A stretch of DNA of 64,000 nt from Faecalicatena absiana (GTDB taxonomy: Bacteria > Bacillota > Bacilli > Lactobacillales > Lactobacillaceae), in NCBI GenBank assembly GCA_017309015.1, contig JAEDAG010000002.1, positions 124,001 to 188,000 on the forward strand. Reading direction: 5' to 3'. Both the position numbers and the translations under genes were made by a program. Shown here in pieces: positions 41,673-49,825 of the stretch. Under the pieces are notes generated by a model. The model was given only the letters and a program-made list of their open reading frames with translations, had not been told where the DNA came from and searched no databases. How positions within the stretch are numbered: the stretch's first letter is position 1; the number at the start of each line of letters is the position of its first letter.

Positions 41673-41728
41673 AAGAAGGGTTGTCCCTTACAATGTTAAT
41701 AACGACAAAAACATGGGGAGCCCTTCTT
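41673..41728 (+). promoter_or_regulatory. Promoter and fold-back leader of the ISL3 element
   Basis: AAGAAGGG (41673-41680) pairs with CCCTTCTT (41721-41728), extended by TCCC against the GGGGAG ribosome binding site (41715-41720). The TACAAT -10 (41690-41695) is between the arms, as in the IS30 copies. A 23-base segment after the -10 (41692-41714) is nearly identical to the one in the IS30 leaders. Confidence 0.6.
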
Positions 41729-41731
41729 ACT

Positions 41732-43099
41732 ATGAATTATACAGAACTGTCAGTTGCTACTCAAGATGTTATGCCTAACAAAGGTGTCTTATCCTTTAAT
41801 TCTGGTCTTACCGACTTTATTCAAGTTGGCGAGCCAATTCAAAATGAAGATGGATTAACCTTTGTAGGAAAGCTAGATGAGCGTGGTGATACCTTCTGTC
41901 CTAATTGCTCAAGAAAACTAGTTAAAAATGGGTCTTTAGAATCTACCCTTAAGCACGTCGCTATTGGTGGAGTACACACCAATATCAGAGTGTCCTATGC
42001 ACGTTTTCGTTGTCTTAACATTGATTGCCAATTCAACACTAGAAGCCAGTCTATCCCTTTTAAAGCTGATGGTTATCGCATCACCAAACCTTTAAAAGAA
42101 TACACTGAGAAACTGTTAAGCTATGGCCTTACTCTAAAGGCAGTGGCTTGGCTTACTGGCTTGGACAAGATGACTGTAAAGTCAATTCACAAGTCTCTTC
42201 TACTGTCTAAATTTACAACTGATGGCAAGACACTCATAAAACCTGAAAGGCAGGCAAAATACTTAGCCATTGATGAGTTTAAGCTCCACGATGGCCATAA
42301 GTACGCCACCGCAATCATAGACTGGGAAACAGGGTATATTCTCTACTTAGCCCATGGCAAGAAGAAAGCCGTTGTTTTCGAGTTTATGGATCATGTTGGC
42401 GATGAGTGGATGTCAAAAGTTGAGGCGGTGGCTTGCGACATGAATTCAGACTTCGAAGAAGCTTTTAAAGGGCGCTATCCCAAGCTAGACATCGTCTATG
42501 ATCGCTTCCACATTATCAAGAATTTCAACGATAAAGTGGTTTCAGAGATCCGAAAAGATGAACAAAGACGGCTGGCTGAGGAAGGCTCTCCAGAAGCTGC
42601 TAAGTTGCTTAAGAATTCACGTTACATCTTGATGTCTAAAAGATCCACATTAGTCCAGAAGGACGAGGACGCCCGCAAAGGCAAGCTAGTGTCTACTGCT
42701 GGTGAAATATTCAATACACCAGAAATAAAGGCTCATGGTGGTAATGAAGTCTGGTATGACGAGCTATTGGAAGAAAACAAGCTCTTCTTCACAATAGATC
42801 TCGTTAAAGACCTGCTAGACCAAGCATACAACTCACATGACGAAGTAGAAATGTGCGTCAGACTAGAAGAGATCATAGATATCTGTAAGACAACTAAAAA
42901 TAGTCACTTTATTTGGTTTGCGCGTCTCTTATATCGCCATTTGAGAGGGATCTACACGTTTGCCAAATACGGGATATCAACTGGCAAACTTGAGGGGATT
43001 AACAATAAGATCAAGACCGAGAGACGTAAAGGGTATGGGTATCCAGATGATGAATACTTCTTCCTGCGGTTAATGGAACTATCACGGAAGTCTTCCTAA
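41732..43099 (+). CDS. ISL3-family transposase
   Basis: 455 residues from the ATG at 41732 (MNYTELSV). N-terminal zinc-binding part (CPNCSRK ... RCLNIDC), helix-turn-helix, then the DDE_ISL3 core with AIDEFKLHDGHKYATAIID (first Asp), VYDRFHIIKNFN (second Asp) and STGKLEGINNKIKTERRKGYGY (Glu). In-frame starts at 41681 and 41693 exist, but they precede or overlap the -10 box. Appears intact. Confidence 0.92.
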   Translation: MNYTELSVATQDVMPNKGVLSFNSGLTDFIQVGEPIQNEDGLTFVGKLDERGDTFCPNCSRKLVKNGSLESTLKHVAIGGVHTNIRVSYARFRCLNIDCQFNTRSQSIPFKADGYRITKPLKEYTEKLLSYGLTLKAVAWLTGLDKMTVKSIHKSLLLSKFTTDGKTLIKPERQAKYLAIDEFKLHDGHKYATAIIDWETGYILYLAHGKKKAVVFEFMDHVGDEWMSKVEAVACDMNSDFEEAFKGRYPKLDIVYDRFHIIKNFNDKVVSEIRKDEQRRLAEEGSPEAAKLLKNSRYILMSKRSTLVQKDEDARKGKLVSTAGEIFNTPEIKAHGGNEVWYDELLEENKLFFTIDLVKDLLDQAYNSHDEVEMCVRLEEIIDICKTTKNSHFIWFARLLYRHLRGIYTFAKYGISTGKLEGINNKIKTERRKGYGYPDDEYFFLRLMELSRKSS

Positions 43100-43562
43100 G
43101 TCTCTCAGTCATTTACACAAGTTTTTATACTGAACCATTATTAAAATCCCAGATAAAACAGCTGCCAGTGTAATGAATGCCTTTAAAAGTCTGCGCAAGC
43201 AATACAGCGAGCATTGGAACGATATCTTTAAAACTATTACGACTGATAATGGTTCTGAATTTGCGGATCTATCTCAGCTGGAAGATATTTCCAAATCACT
43301 AGTTTATTATGCTCATCCATATACTTCTTGTGATAAAGGCACTGTAGAGAGGCATAATGGCCTTATTCGCAGATTCATTCCTAAAGGTGACTATATTCAT
43401 AACTACTCTCTCCAACAAATCATTGACATTGAAACTTGGTGCAATTCATTGCCAAGAAAGATCTTGGCTTATCATACACCAGATGAAATCTTTGAAAGAG
43501 AATTAGATCGCATCTATCAAACAGCCTAAACAAAAGTGTTCAAGTTATTATTGCAATTTACG

Positions 43563-43575
43563 TATTTATAAAAAT
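43563..43575. repeat. 13-bp direct repeat, right end of the island
   Basis: TATTTATAAAAAT, identical to 36900-36912 and adjacent to the right IS30 end. The next 125 bases up to 43700 are AT-rich with a TTGCCAA/TTGGCAA hairpin and no gene I can support. Confidence 0.8.
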
Positions 43576-43700
43576 TGGTATTTTTTCTTAAAAAATAAAG
43601 TTTTTGTCCCGGTGAATTTGCCAATATTATCAATCTTGGCAATCAAAGCCCTTACTTGAATGATTTTTTCCTTTAAAAAGTTAATTTCGAACATTCGGCT

Positions 43701-44240
43701 TTAGCCGTAATCGACGTTTCTCATCCGCGTCCACAGCTTTGAAAGCGGTTGGCCTCCGATCTTATATGCCAGCAGCTCATCGAGGCTGCGGAACTTGGCA
43801 ATGAAAGCTGGGTCAGCCTGCTTGGAATAATTGGTATAGGTCAGCTGCCGGTAGCTCTGCTGGTCGCTGTTCTCTGCCAGCAAATACTGACGGCCATCCA
43901 GGCTGAACTGAATCTCGCAGCCGTCCTTGATGGTCTGGACGAACTCCTCCAGACTGTCAAACCTGATGTACCAGCAGCTGACGTCCGTCAGCTCGCTCCA
44001 TTGTTCTTTCAAAGTCCGGCCGTTGATCTTGCAAGTCAAAAAATCCTCAATGGTCGCAAATGAAGCGGTGACCGCCGGGTCATTGCAGTTGATCAAGGTC
44101 TTGGTGGCGTCAGAGTCAGGATCCTCGTCATCCACCAGCAGCCAGGGATCTCCGCCCAAGGTAAAGTGCAGCTCGTCGCTTTTTCCGGCCTGCTGGGCCA
44201 ATTCGTCAAAACTGTTTATGGGACACTGGGTAACAGACAT
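43701..44240 (-). CDS. Hypothetical protein with internal duplication
   Basis: 179 residues, no signal peptide or membrane helix. Two copies of an 80-residue unit: residues about 8-87 (SFDELAQQ ... ELHFTLGGDPWLLV ... DPAVTASFATIEDFLTCKINGRTLKEQW) and about 93-176 (SLEEFVQT ... EIQFSLDGRQYLLA ... DPAFIAKFRSLDELLAYKIGGQPLSKLW). I do not recognise the family. AGGA lies five bases before the ATG at 44240. It lies 90 bases downstream of the helicase gene on the same strand, so it may be an accessory of that operon, or independent: a TAGAAT overlaps the helicase stop. Confidence 0.72.
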   Translation of the reverse strand: MSVTQCPINSFDELAQQAGKSDELHFTLGGDPWLLVDDEDPDSDATKTLINCNDPAVTASFATIEDFLTCKINGRTLKEQWSELTDVSCWYIRFDSLEEFVQTIKDGCEIQFSLDGRQYLLAENSDQQSYRQLTYTNYSKQADPAFIAKFRSLDELLAYKIGGQPLSKLWTRMRNVDYG

Positions 44241-44330
44241 CTTTGTCCTTTCTTCACGAAACAAATAATCAAGCTCTGCATTTCTCTTTTTCCTTCTGCT
44301 CAGCTAATTCGTGCTTTTCATAACTTTATT

Positions 44331-46553
44331 CTACCGCATTTTTTCCACGCAGCGGCGCATTTCCGCCAGATCCAGGACGCTTTCGGCAAACTCCTTCCGG
44401 ACCAGCTCATCCGGCAGGCATTCATCATATTTGTCAAAGACCGGCACTTCCTTGGGGTAGACTAAATCCAGCGGGTCAAAGTCCTTGCTGGCCTCTTCTT
44501 TGACGATCGCGAAGAAGTCCTCGGGGCTGACGTCCATCGAAAACTGCATGTAGTAGGGACGCACGGAATCGAAGTTCTTCAAGCCCAGGCGCTTGGCGCA
44601 CTTTAATTTCAAGAGCCGTTCCAGGGCCAGGAAGGCATACGTCCCGGTCCAAGGAAACAGGCACCAGGTTTTGCCGCCCAGGTTGACCAGCTGCTTGGCC
44701 GGCATCCCCGCCATGCTAGCCATCGACCGCGTCTCGTTCAAGCGGGCTACGGCATTGGCCATCAAATATGGGTAGTTGCGGTCTTCTGACAAAATCTGCC
44801 GCATCCGCTCCAATATGCGGGGATGAATGTCCCCTGGCACGTCGCCAAAGTAAGCGGGGATCCGCCCCTTGACCCGGTGGACGTAGACCTGGTGGCGCTG
44901 GCGGTCGATTTCTTCAACCACCCACACGTGGCCCGCGATGGCCACCTTGTCGCCAATTGGGGGCGGCTTGACGATCGTGCCCAGCTCTTCTGAAGCTGAG
45001 TGGACGCTGTATTCTTCATTTTCCTGGAAAACGGCGTAGAACTTGAAATTGTTGGTCACCCGCTCCCCGCTCAGGCCCACGATCAAGCCCTTGTTTTCGG
45101 TCCACTGGATCTGGTCGGTCTTGAGCAAATGGCGCAGGAGCACTTTGTAGTCAGCTTGGGAGACCCGGTGAAAATATGACAAAGACAGGACCCGGGAAGC
45201 CAGTTCTGCTGGCGTCATCTCTCCCATCGACGCCAAGGTGCTCATGGTCTGGTGGTACAAAAGGCTGTATGGCAGGCGGTTTTCCCGCGGCGGCTCCACC
45301 CAGCGTTCTTCAAGATACAGCTGGACCAGGGCAATCCCCTGCAATAAGGGCCATGGGAACAAGACCGGCAGCATGGCCCGGCTTTCCGGGTGATCTTCGC
45401 GCATGACGAACCACGTTTCCGGCGGGTTGCCCCGCCGGCCGGTCCGCCCCATCCTCTGCAAAAAGCCTGAAACCGTAAAGGGAGCGTCAATTTGAAAGGC
45501 CCGCTCCAGCTGGCCGATGTCAATGCCCAGTTCCAAAGTCGCCGTCGCGCAGGTGGTCAATTTGACATTGTCGTCCTTCATTGCTTCTTCCGCGCTCTGG
45601 CGAAAGGCAGCTGACAGATTGCCATGGTGGATCATGAAGCGGTCCGGCTCATGCTTGGCCTCGCAGTACTGGCGCAGCACCTGGCAGACGGCCTCGCATT
45701 CCTCCCGGCTGTTGGTAAAGACCAGGCACTTCTTCCCCCGGGTATGGTCAAAGATATAGGCCATGCTGGGATCGGCCATTTCCGGTGCCTGGTCGCTGGC
45801 CTTGGCCAAAGGCGGCTGCCCCGCCGCGCTTCCGGCCCCAGCCTGGGGATCGGTCTTGTAAAAATGCTCCATTGACAAGCGCCAGACCTGGTGGTTGTCT
45901 TTAATCTTGGGAATCGAGGTCTTGCGCCTTGAGCCAGCAGCCAGGAACCTGCCGGCCGCTCTTGGATCCCCAATCGTCGCTGACAAGCCTACCCGCCGGG
46001 GATCGCAAGCGGCTAAGCGACCCAGGCGCTCAATCAGGCAGAAGGTCTGCCCGCCCCGGTCGCTGCGCAAAAAGGAGTGCAGCTCATCGATCACGATGTA
46101 GCGCAAGTCGCCAAACAAACGGGGAATATCCGCGTGCTTGTTGATCATCAATGACTCCAGCGATTCCGGCGTAATCTGCAAGACTCCGGACGGGTGCTTG
46201 AAGAGCTTGCGCTTTTGACTCTGGGACACGTCGCCGTGGTAGCGCCAAACCGGAATGTCCCCGCCAGCGCACAGGTCGCTGAGGCGCAGGTACTGGTCGT
46301 TGATCAGTGCCTTTAAGGGGGCGATGTACAAGCAGCCCACTGAGTCAGGCGGATCCTGAGCCAATTCCGTCAGAATCGGGAAAAAAGCAGCCTCTGTCTT
46401 CCCTGAGGCAGTGGCTGCTGACAATAGCAGGTTGTTGTCGGTGTTGAAGATCACATCGGCGCCTGCCAGCTGGATGGCCCGCAATTTCTGCCAGCCATGC
46501 TCATAAATATAGTCTTGGATAAAGGGGGCATAATGCCCGAATGCATCAAACAT
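44331..46553 (-). CDS. Lhr-like DEAD/DEAH-box helicase (SngC-like component of a Shango-like system)
   Basis: 740-residue superfamily 2 helicase. Motif I ATASGKTEAAF (about residue 47), Ia APLKALIND, motif II DELHSF (DELH), motif III SATIG, motif VI QRMGRTGRRG (about 365), then a long C-terminal region. It resembles the helicases found with BrxD-type ATPases (BrxHI/Lhr-like). It is the third gene of a tight operon after a TerB-domain protein and an ATPase, the gene set of Shango (SngA, SngB, SngC). Gap to the ATPase gene is ten bases. Antiphage function is inferred from gene set, not shown. Confidence 0.85.
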   Translation of the reverse strand: MFDAFGHYAPFIQDYIYEHGWQKLRAIQLAGADVIFNTDNNLLLSAATASGKTEAAFFPILTELAQDPPDSVGCLYIAPLKALINDQYLRLSDLCAGGDIPVWRYHGDVSQSQKRKLFKHPSGVLQITPESLESLMINKHADIPRLFGDLRYIVIDELHSFLRSDRGGQTFCLIERLGRLAACDPRRVGLSATIGDPRAAGRFLAAGSRRKTSIPKIKDNHQVWRLSMEHFYKTDPQAGAGSAAGQPPLAKASDQAPEMADPSMAYIFDHTRGKKCLVFTNSREECEAVCQVLRQYCEAKHEPDRFMIHHGNLSAAFRQSAEEAMKDDNVKLTTCATATLELGIDIGQLERAFQIDAPFTVSGFLQRMGRTGRRGNPPETWFVMREDHPESRAMLPVLFPWPLLQGIALVQLYLEERWVEPPRENRLPYSLLYHQTMSTLASMGEMTPAELASRVLSLSYFHRVSQADYKVLLRHLLKTDQIQWTENKGLIVGLSGERVTNNFKFYAVFQENEEYSVHSASEELGTIVKPPPIGDKVAIAGHVWVVEEIDRQRHQVYVHRVKGRIPAYFGDVPGDIHPRILERMRQILSEDRNYPYLMANAVARLNETRSMASMAGMPAKQLVNLGGKTWCLFPWTGTYAFLALERLLKLKCAKRLGLKNFDSVRPYYMQFSMDVSPEDFFAIVKEEASKDFDPLDLVYPKEVPVFDKYDECLPDELVRKEFAESVLDLAEMRRCVEKMR

Positions 46554-46563
46554 AATTTATCCC

Positions 46564-47892
46564 TTAAATCGTAAATTCCGCGTATTCATCCGTCTTGTCG
46601 TCTGAAACGGCGTCAGACTTGGCATAGGCAAAATCATCGCTCTCCAGGAGTTCCTTGACGGAAGTGCCGGGGTTCTGCCAAACGATGTCGAGCAGCTCGA
46701 TAAAGTCGCGGATGACCTCCCGCGGGGTAATATTGGTGTCGGACCCAATCCGGGCAAACTCCGTCTTGATAAAGGCCTCCAGATCCGCTTCCGTAATGGT
46801 CTGCTCATAGCCGTACAGGCCAGCATGCATGGCCGCCAGTTTCTCGGTCAAGACCAGCATCTCTTCGGGGGTCAATGGATCAAGCTTGATCACCGGGGCA
46901 TACATGTCCCGGGCGCCAGCCTTGGCAAACTTGCCTTCAGCCAGACGCGAGCGCAGGGCCTCATATGAGTAGACGCCCCGGCGCCGGTCTTCAATCGCCT
47001 GGGGCGTTCCGCACATGATGATGCCCAAATGCTTGGCCTTGCCTTGCATGGCATCATTGTACATGGCCAGCAGCTTTTCATAGTTGTACTGGCGGCTGAT
47101 GGCGTTGGGGATCTTGTAGAGGTTGACCAGCTCATCGATCATGATGAACATGCCGCTGTAGCCGGCCTGTCTGAAGAAGCTGGCAAAGAGCTTGAGGTAT
47201 TCATACCAGTCGTCATCTGAAATGATGATGTTGACGCCCAATTCCTTCCGGGCATCGGTCTTCAGCTTGTACTCTCCCCTGAACCACTTGATTACCTTGC
47301 CCTTGGTGGCTTCATCCCCGTCAACGTAGGCATCGTAGTACATCTGCAGGAGCTTGGCGAAGTCAAAGCCGTGCACCAGCTCGCTAAGGCTGGAAATCAC
47401 GGCAAAAATCTTCTGGTCCACGGCCTCCTTAAAGGCCGGGCTGGCAAAATCCAGCCCGCTTTCCTGGGCCACGCTGGTCTGCAAGTTGTTGATCCAGCGG
47501 TCCAAGACCAGGTTCAAGGCTCCGCCTTCTGGCCGGGTCTTGGTGGCCAGGTTCTGGATCAGTTCCCGGTAGGTCGCCAAGCCCTGTCCCTTGCTTCCTT
47601 GCAGGCGCCGTTCCGGCGACAGGTCGGCGTCAACGACGACAAAGTTCCGGTCCATTACGTAGTTGCGGATGGTCTGAAGCAAAAAGCTCTTCCCTGACCC
47701 ATAGCGGCCCTCAATAAAGCGGAAAGATGCCCCGCCTTCCTGCACCACCTCAACGTCGTGCAGCAGGGCAGCAATTTCCGACTTGCGGCCGACGGTGACG
47801 TAAGGCAGGCCAATGCGGGGCACGACCCCGCCCTTCAGGGAATTCAAGACCGTTTGCGCGATTCGCTTGGGAACTCGTTTTTTCTTTTCCAA
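46564..47892 (-). CDS. BrxD-like ATP-binding protein (SngB-like component of a Shango-like system)
   Basis: 442-residue P-loop ATPase of the BREX BrxD/DUF2791 type. Walker A EGRYGSGKSFLL (about 61-72), Walker B with GMFIMIDELVNLY (about 240), and later CGTPQAIEDRRRGVYSYEALRSRL in two recognisable sensor parts. BrxD-like proteins load or control partner helicases; here the partner is the Lhr-like helicase ten bases downstream. It starts three bases after the TerB gene. No pglX, pglZ or brxC is present, so this is not a BREX locus. Confidence 0.87.
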   Translation of the reverse strand: MEKKKRVPKRIAQTVLNSLKGGVVPRIGLPYVTVGRKSEIAALLHDVEVVQEGGASFRFIEGRYGSGKSFLLQTIRNYVMDRNFVVVDADLSPERRLQGSKGQGLATYRELIQNLATKTRPEGGALNLVLDRWINNLQTSVAQESGLDFASPAFKEAVDQKIFAVISSLSELVHGFDFAKLLQMYYDAYVDGDEATKGKVIKWFRGEYKLKTDARKELGVNIIISDDDWYEYLKLFASFFRQAGYSGMFIMIDELVNLYKIPNAISRQYNYEKLLAMYNDAMQGKAKHLGIIMCGTPQAIEDRRRGVYSYEALRSRLAEGKFAKAGARDMYAPVIKLDPLTPEEMLVLTEKLAAMHAGLYGYEQTITEADLEAFIKTEFARIGSDTNITPREVIRDFIELLDIVWQNPGTSVKELLESDDFAYAKSDAVSDDKTDEYAEFTI

Positions 47893-47895
47893 AAT

Positions 47896-49794
47896 TTATT
47901 CCTCGCTTCCAAATAAATCTGACAAGTCATCCCGGTAGTCTTCAACCAGTTCCGGCTCAGTGCCGGCAATTTCGATGACGGAGTCGCCAATCTCGTCAAA
48001 AAGCTTCTCGTTGATGCTGTCCGCCAGGACCTCGGTGAGCAGGTGGTGCTGCTTGACGTAGCCGCTCACGCTCTTGCCGGCCATCAGCTGCTGGAGCACA
48101 TAGCCTTCTTCTGGCGTCAAGTCAAACTGACCAAAAGATTCCTTGCATTCTTGGCTGGGGGCTGCTTGCTGGCTGGCTGCGGCTTCTTGCTCTGCTTCAG
48201 CCTCTTGGGCTTCCAGCTGCCGTTCTTCTTCAGTCAGCAGGCTCTCCCGCGTTTCAGCCGCGTCGCCCCTGATCTTGGCCAGACTGGCCAGGTTCAGGTG
48301 AATCTTCGGCTTTTCGCGCTCGGCTTCTTCACGCAGGTAGGTCTTGATCCCGGCTTCGATGGCCTCTTGCAAGGCGGCAGGCAGGGGACGCTCTTTCATC
48401 TTGCGCCCGCATCCAAGCGCCAAGCGGCTGCGGCGGTCAATCTCGTGCAGCAGGTCTGGCAGCAGCTTGTGCTGGCGGACGGCTGGCCAGTAGACCTCGC
48501 TGGTCCACTTGCCGTCTTTGCAGCGGTAGGTCACGGCCTGCCCGACCTGGTAAGTGGCCGCCTCAATTGGATGGGGGCTGTAGAAGGCGGCATCCACGAA
48601 CAGGTGCATGGGAAAGACCGACTTCTCGCCGACCAGCTGCTGGGCTAGCTGCTTGGGCGACGCCTTGATCTCTTTCCAGACGTCAGCCACCAGGCTGGCA
48701 TACTTTTCAGGGTCTTCCTTCAGCAAGGGATTGGCTCCCGGCTTGCTCTTGGCCAAGGTCAACAGAGCCTGGTAGACCTTGCTGTCCCCTTCAGCGTCCG
48801 CCAGCAAGCTTTCATACGGCTCAGCCCGCTTGATTTCTTCGGCAAATTCCTGCTCTTCTTCCTCTGGACTGAGCTTTATCCCGTAATAGACCAGGTAGCC
48901 CTGGATCAGGTGCTTCAAATCCCAGATCGTCAGCTGGTCCTGTCCTTGATAATGCTCTTGCAAAAGCCGCAGCTGCCTGAGCCCGGCAAGCGGGTCTTTT
49001 ATCCCGATCTGGCAGACGATTTCACTGGTTAGCAGGTACAAAAAGCCCGACTTGGCTGGGGCAAAATCCCCCTGTCTGACCCGCGAGCGCCAAGAGAAGT
49101 AGTCCCGCAGCTCCTTAACTGACAAGTCATGGTAGACCGGCCTGCGAAAGCGAATCTGGCCGGAATAGGAAAAATTGTCCTCATAGTCAGCCATCATCAT
49201 CCCTTGATAGTAAAAGTTGGCTTCCCGCCGGGTCGCCACTGGCAGCTGGTAGTCATATGACTCCAGCATCCGACTGATAGCGGGCGGGGTGTCGTCTCGC
49301 CCGCGAACCGGAGATTTGGAACTGAAAATGACGTCTGAGCCATGATGACTGACTCGGCGATGGTCCGACCGCTTGACGAAGCTGCCCCGCTCAGGGATGG
49401 CCTCGTCCTCATATGGCGACTCATCGTTGCGGTCGGCCACGTAAAACATGTGCTCACGCCGCTTGACCGCTGGCCGGCCAGCTTGATAAGCCGTGTCCAA
49501 AGTCTTTAGCAAGAAGCGGTCATTCAGCTCGGGCGCGGTCAGGTCAACTCCCAGCCACCCCCGGTCCTTGATGCAGATCGGCGCTCCAAAGCCAGGCTGC
49601 TTGGCCAAAAAAGCCGCGATCGAACCGCAGTGCAGGTCAAGGCCTTCTTTCTCCCCCTGCTTGATCAAGAGGGCGAAAGCAGTCTCAGCTCCTGGAACGA
49701 TCAAAGCCGCCATGCTGACCTCGCCGCTAGTGATAAAATCGACCCCCAAGCCATACTTCTTCTGGACGTATTTGGCTAGTTCTGACAAGCGCAT
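47896..49794 (-). CDS. TerB-N/TerB-C domain protein (SngA-like component of a Shango-like system)
   Basis: 632 residues from the ATG at 49794, which has GGAGGTG seven bases upstream. An N-terminal domain of about 110 residues looks like a restriction-endonuclease-like or nucleic-acid binding fold but is not firmly assigned. TerB-N begins near residue 194 (FYYQGMMMADYEDNFSYSG, then HDLSVKELRDYFSWRSRVRQG); an Ala/Glu/Gln-rich linker precedes a C-terminal TerB-C-like part (LTPEEGYVLQQLMAGKSVSGYV, then acidic end). TerB-domain plus ATPase plus helicase is the Shango set. A LexA-type operator lies in the promoter. Confidence 0.85.
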   Translation of the reverse strand: MRLSELAKYVQKKYGLGVDFITSGEVSMAALIVPGAETAFALLIKQGEKEGLDLHCGSIAAFLAKQPGFGAPICIKDRGWLGVDLTAPELNDRFLLKTLDTAYQAGRPAVKRREHMFYVADRNDESPYEDEAIPERGSFVKRSDHRRVSHHGSDVIFSSKSPVRGRDDTPPAISRMLESYDYQLPVATRREANFYYQGMMMADYEDNFSYSGQIRFRRPVYHDLSVKELRDYFSWRSRVRQGDFAPAKSGFLYLLTSEIVCQIGIKDPLAGLRQLRLLQEHYQGQDQLTIWDLKHLIQGYLVYYGIKLSPEEEEQEFAEEIKRAEPYESLLADAEGDSKVYQALLTLAKSKPGANPLLKEDPEKYASLVADVWKEIKASPKQLAQQLVGEKSVFPMHLFVDAAFYSPHPIEAATYQVGQAVTYRCKDGKWTSEVYWPAVRQHKLLPDLLHEIDRRSRLALGCGRKMKERPLPAALQEAIEAGIKTYLREEAEREKPKIHLNLASLAKIRGDAAETRESLLTEEERQLEAQEAEAEQEAAASQQAAPSQECKESFGQFDLTPEEGYVLQQLMAGKSVSGYVKQHHLLTEVLADSINEKLFDEIGDSVIEIAGTEPELVEDYRDDLSDLFGSEE

Positions 49795-49825
49795 GCTTTC
49801 ACCTCCATCTTTCTGTCTGTTACAT

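Larger units (their letters stand above)
41628..43136 (+). mobile_element. ISL3-family element with 8-bp target duplication
   Basis: 1509 bp with inverted ends GGTTCAGTATAAA-N4-CTTGTGTAAAT (one end has TTCTTG, the other AACTTG). ATTATTAA is duplicated exactly outside (41620-41627 and 43137-43144), the 8-bp size expected for ISL3. A recent, clean insertion into the right IS30 copy. Confidence 0.95.
40963..43529 (+). pseudogene. IS30-family transposase, split by ISL3 insertion
   Basis: The gene starts MDSLHSIMDKRKKGTHLSLEERV at 40963 and runs to 41627 (SREFLIIK). It resumes at 43145 with IPDKTAASVMNAFKSL and ends at 43529. First catalytic Asp (HWECDLVLG) is left of the insertion; the second Asp (TDNGSEF) and the Glu (TVERHNG) are to the right. 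Removing the insertion restores a full reading frame. Confidence 0.9.
36913..43562. mobile_element. Composite-transposon-like island bounded by two IS30-family elements
   Basis: Two related IS30-family copies in the same orientation (36913-38093 and 40859-43562) enclose 2.8 kb of AT-rich cargo: a lipoprotein gene, a decayed SLAP-domain gene and an IS982-family element. The right IS30 copy carries a nested ISL3-family element. The outer junctions have a perfect 13-bp direct repeat, while neither IS30 copy has a repeat of its own. Base composition differs sharply from the GC-rich surroundings, so the cargo was probably acquired from an AT-rich lactobacillus. Confidence 0.8.
40859..43562 (+). 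mobile_element. IS30-family element, right copy, interrupted by an ISL3-family element
   Basis: Left end CGCCGATTGTAAAATTAAAT, right end ...ATTGCAATTTACG. Without the 1509-bp ISL3 element and one 8-bp repeat it is 1187 bp, close to the left copy. Its transposase is broken by the insertion, so mobility depends on the left copy. Confidence 0.88.

Noticed and set aside
41681-41731. Longer ISL3 transposase start (TTG 41681 or ATG 41693)
   Set aside because: Both overlap or precede the -10 TACAAT; transcripts from the IS promoter would not contain them.
47028-47220. Long opposite-strand frames across many genes (for example over smc, infB, ftsY, dnaK)
   Set aside because: They mirror GC-rich codon use of the real genes, lack ribosome binding sites and encode Leu/Val/Gln-rich or Ser/Arg-rich shadows.
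44331-49794. BREX phage-defence locus
   Set aside because: BrxD-like ATPase and Lhr-like helicase occur with BREX, but pglX methyltransferase, pglZ, brxC and brxL are all absent; a TerB-domain partner fits Shango better.
44331-49794. Tellurite resistance operon
   Set aside because: TerB domains carry that name, but no terC, terD or terZ genes are present and the ATPase/helicase partners do not belong to it.
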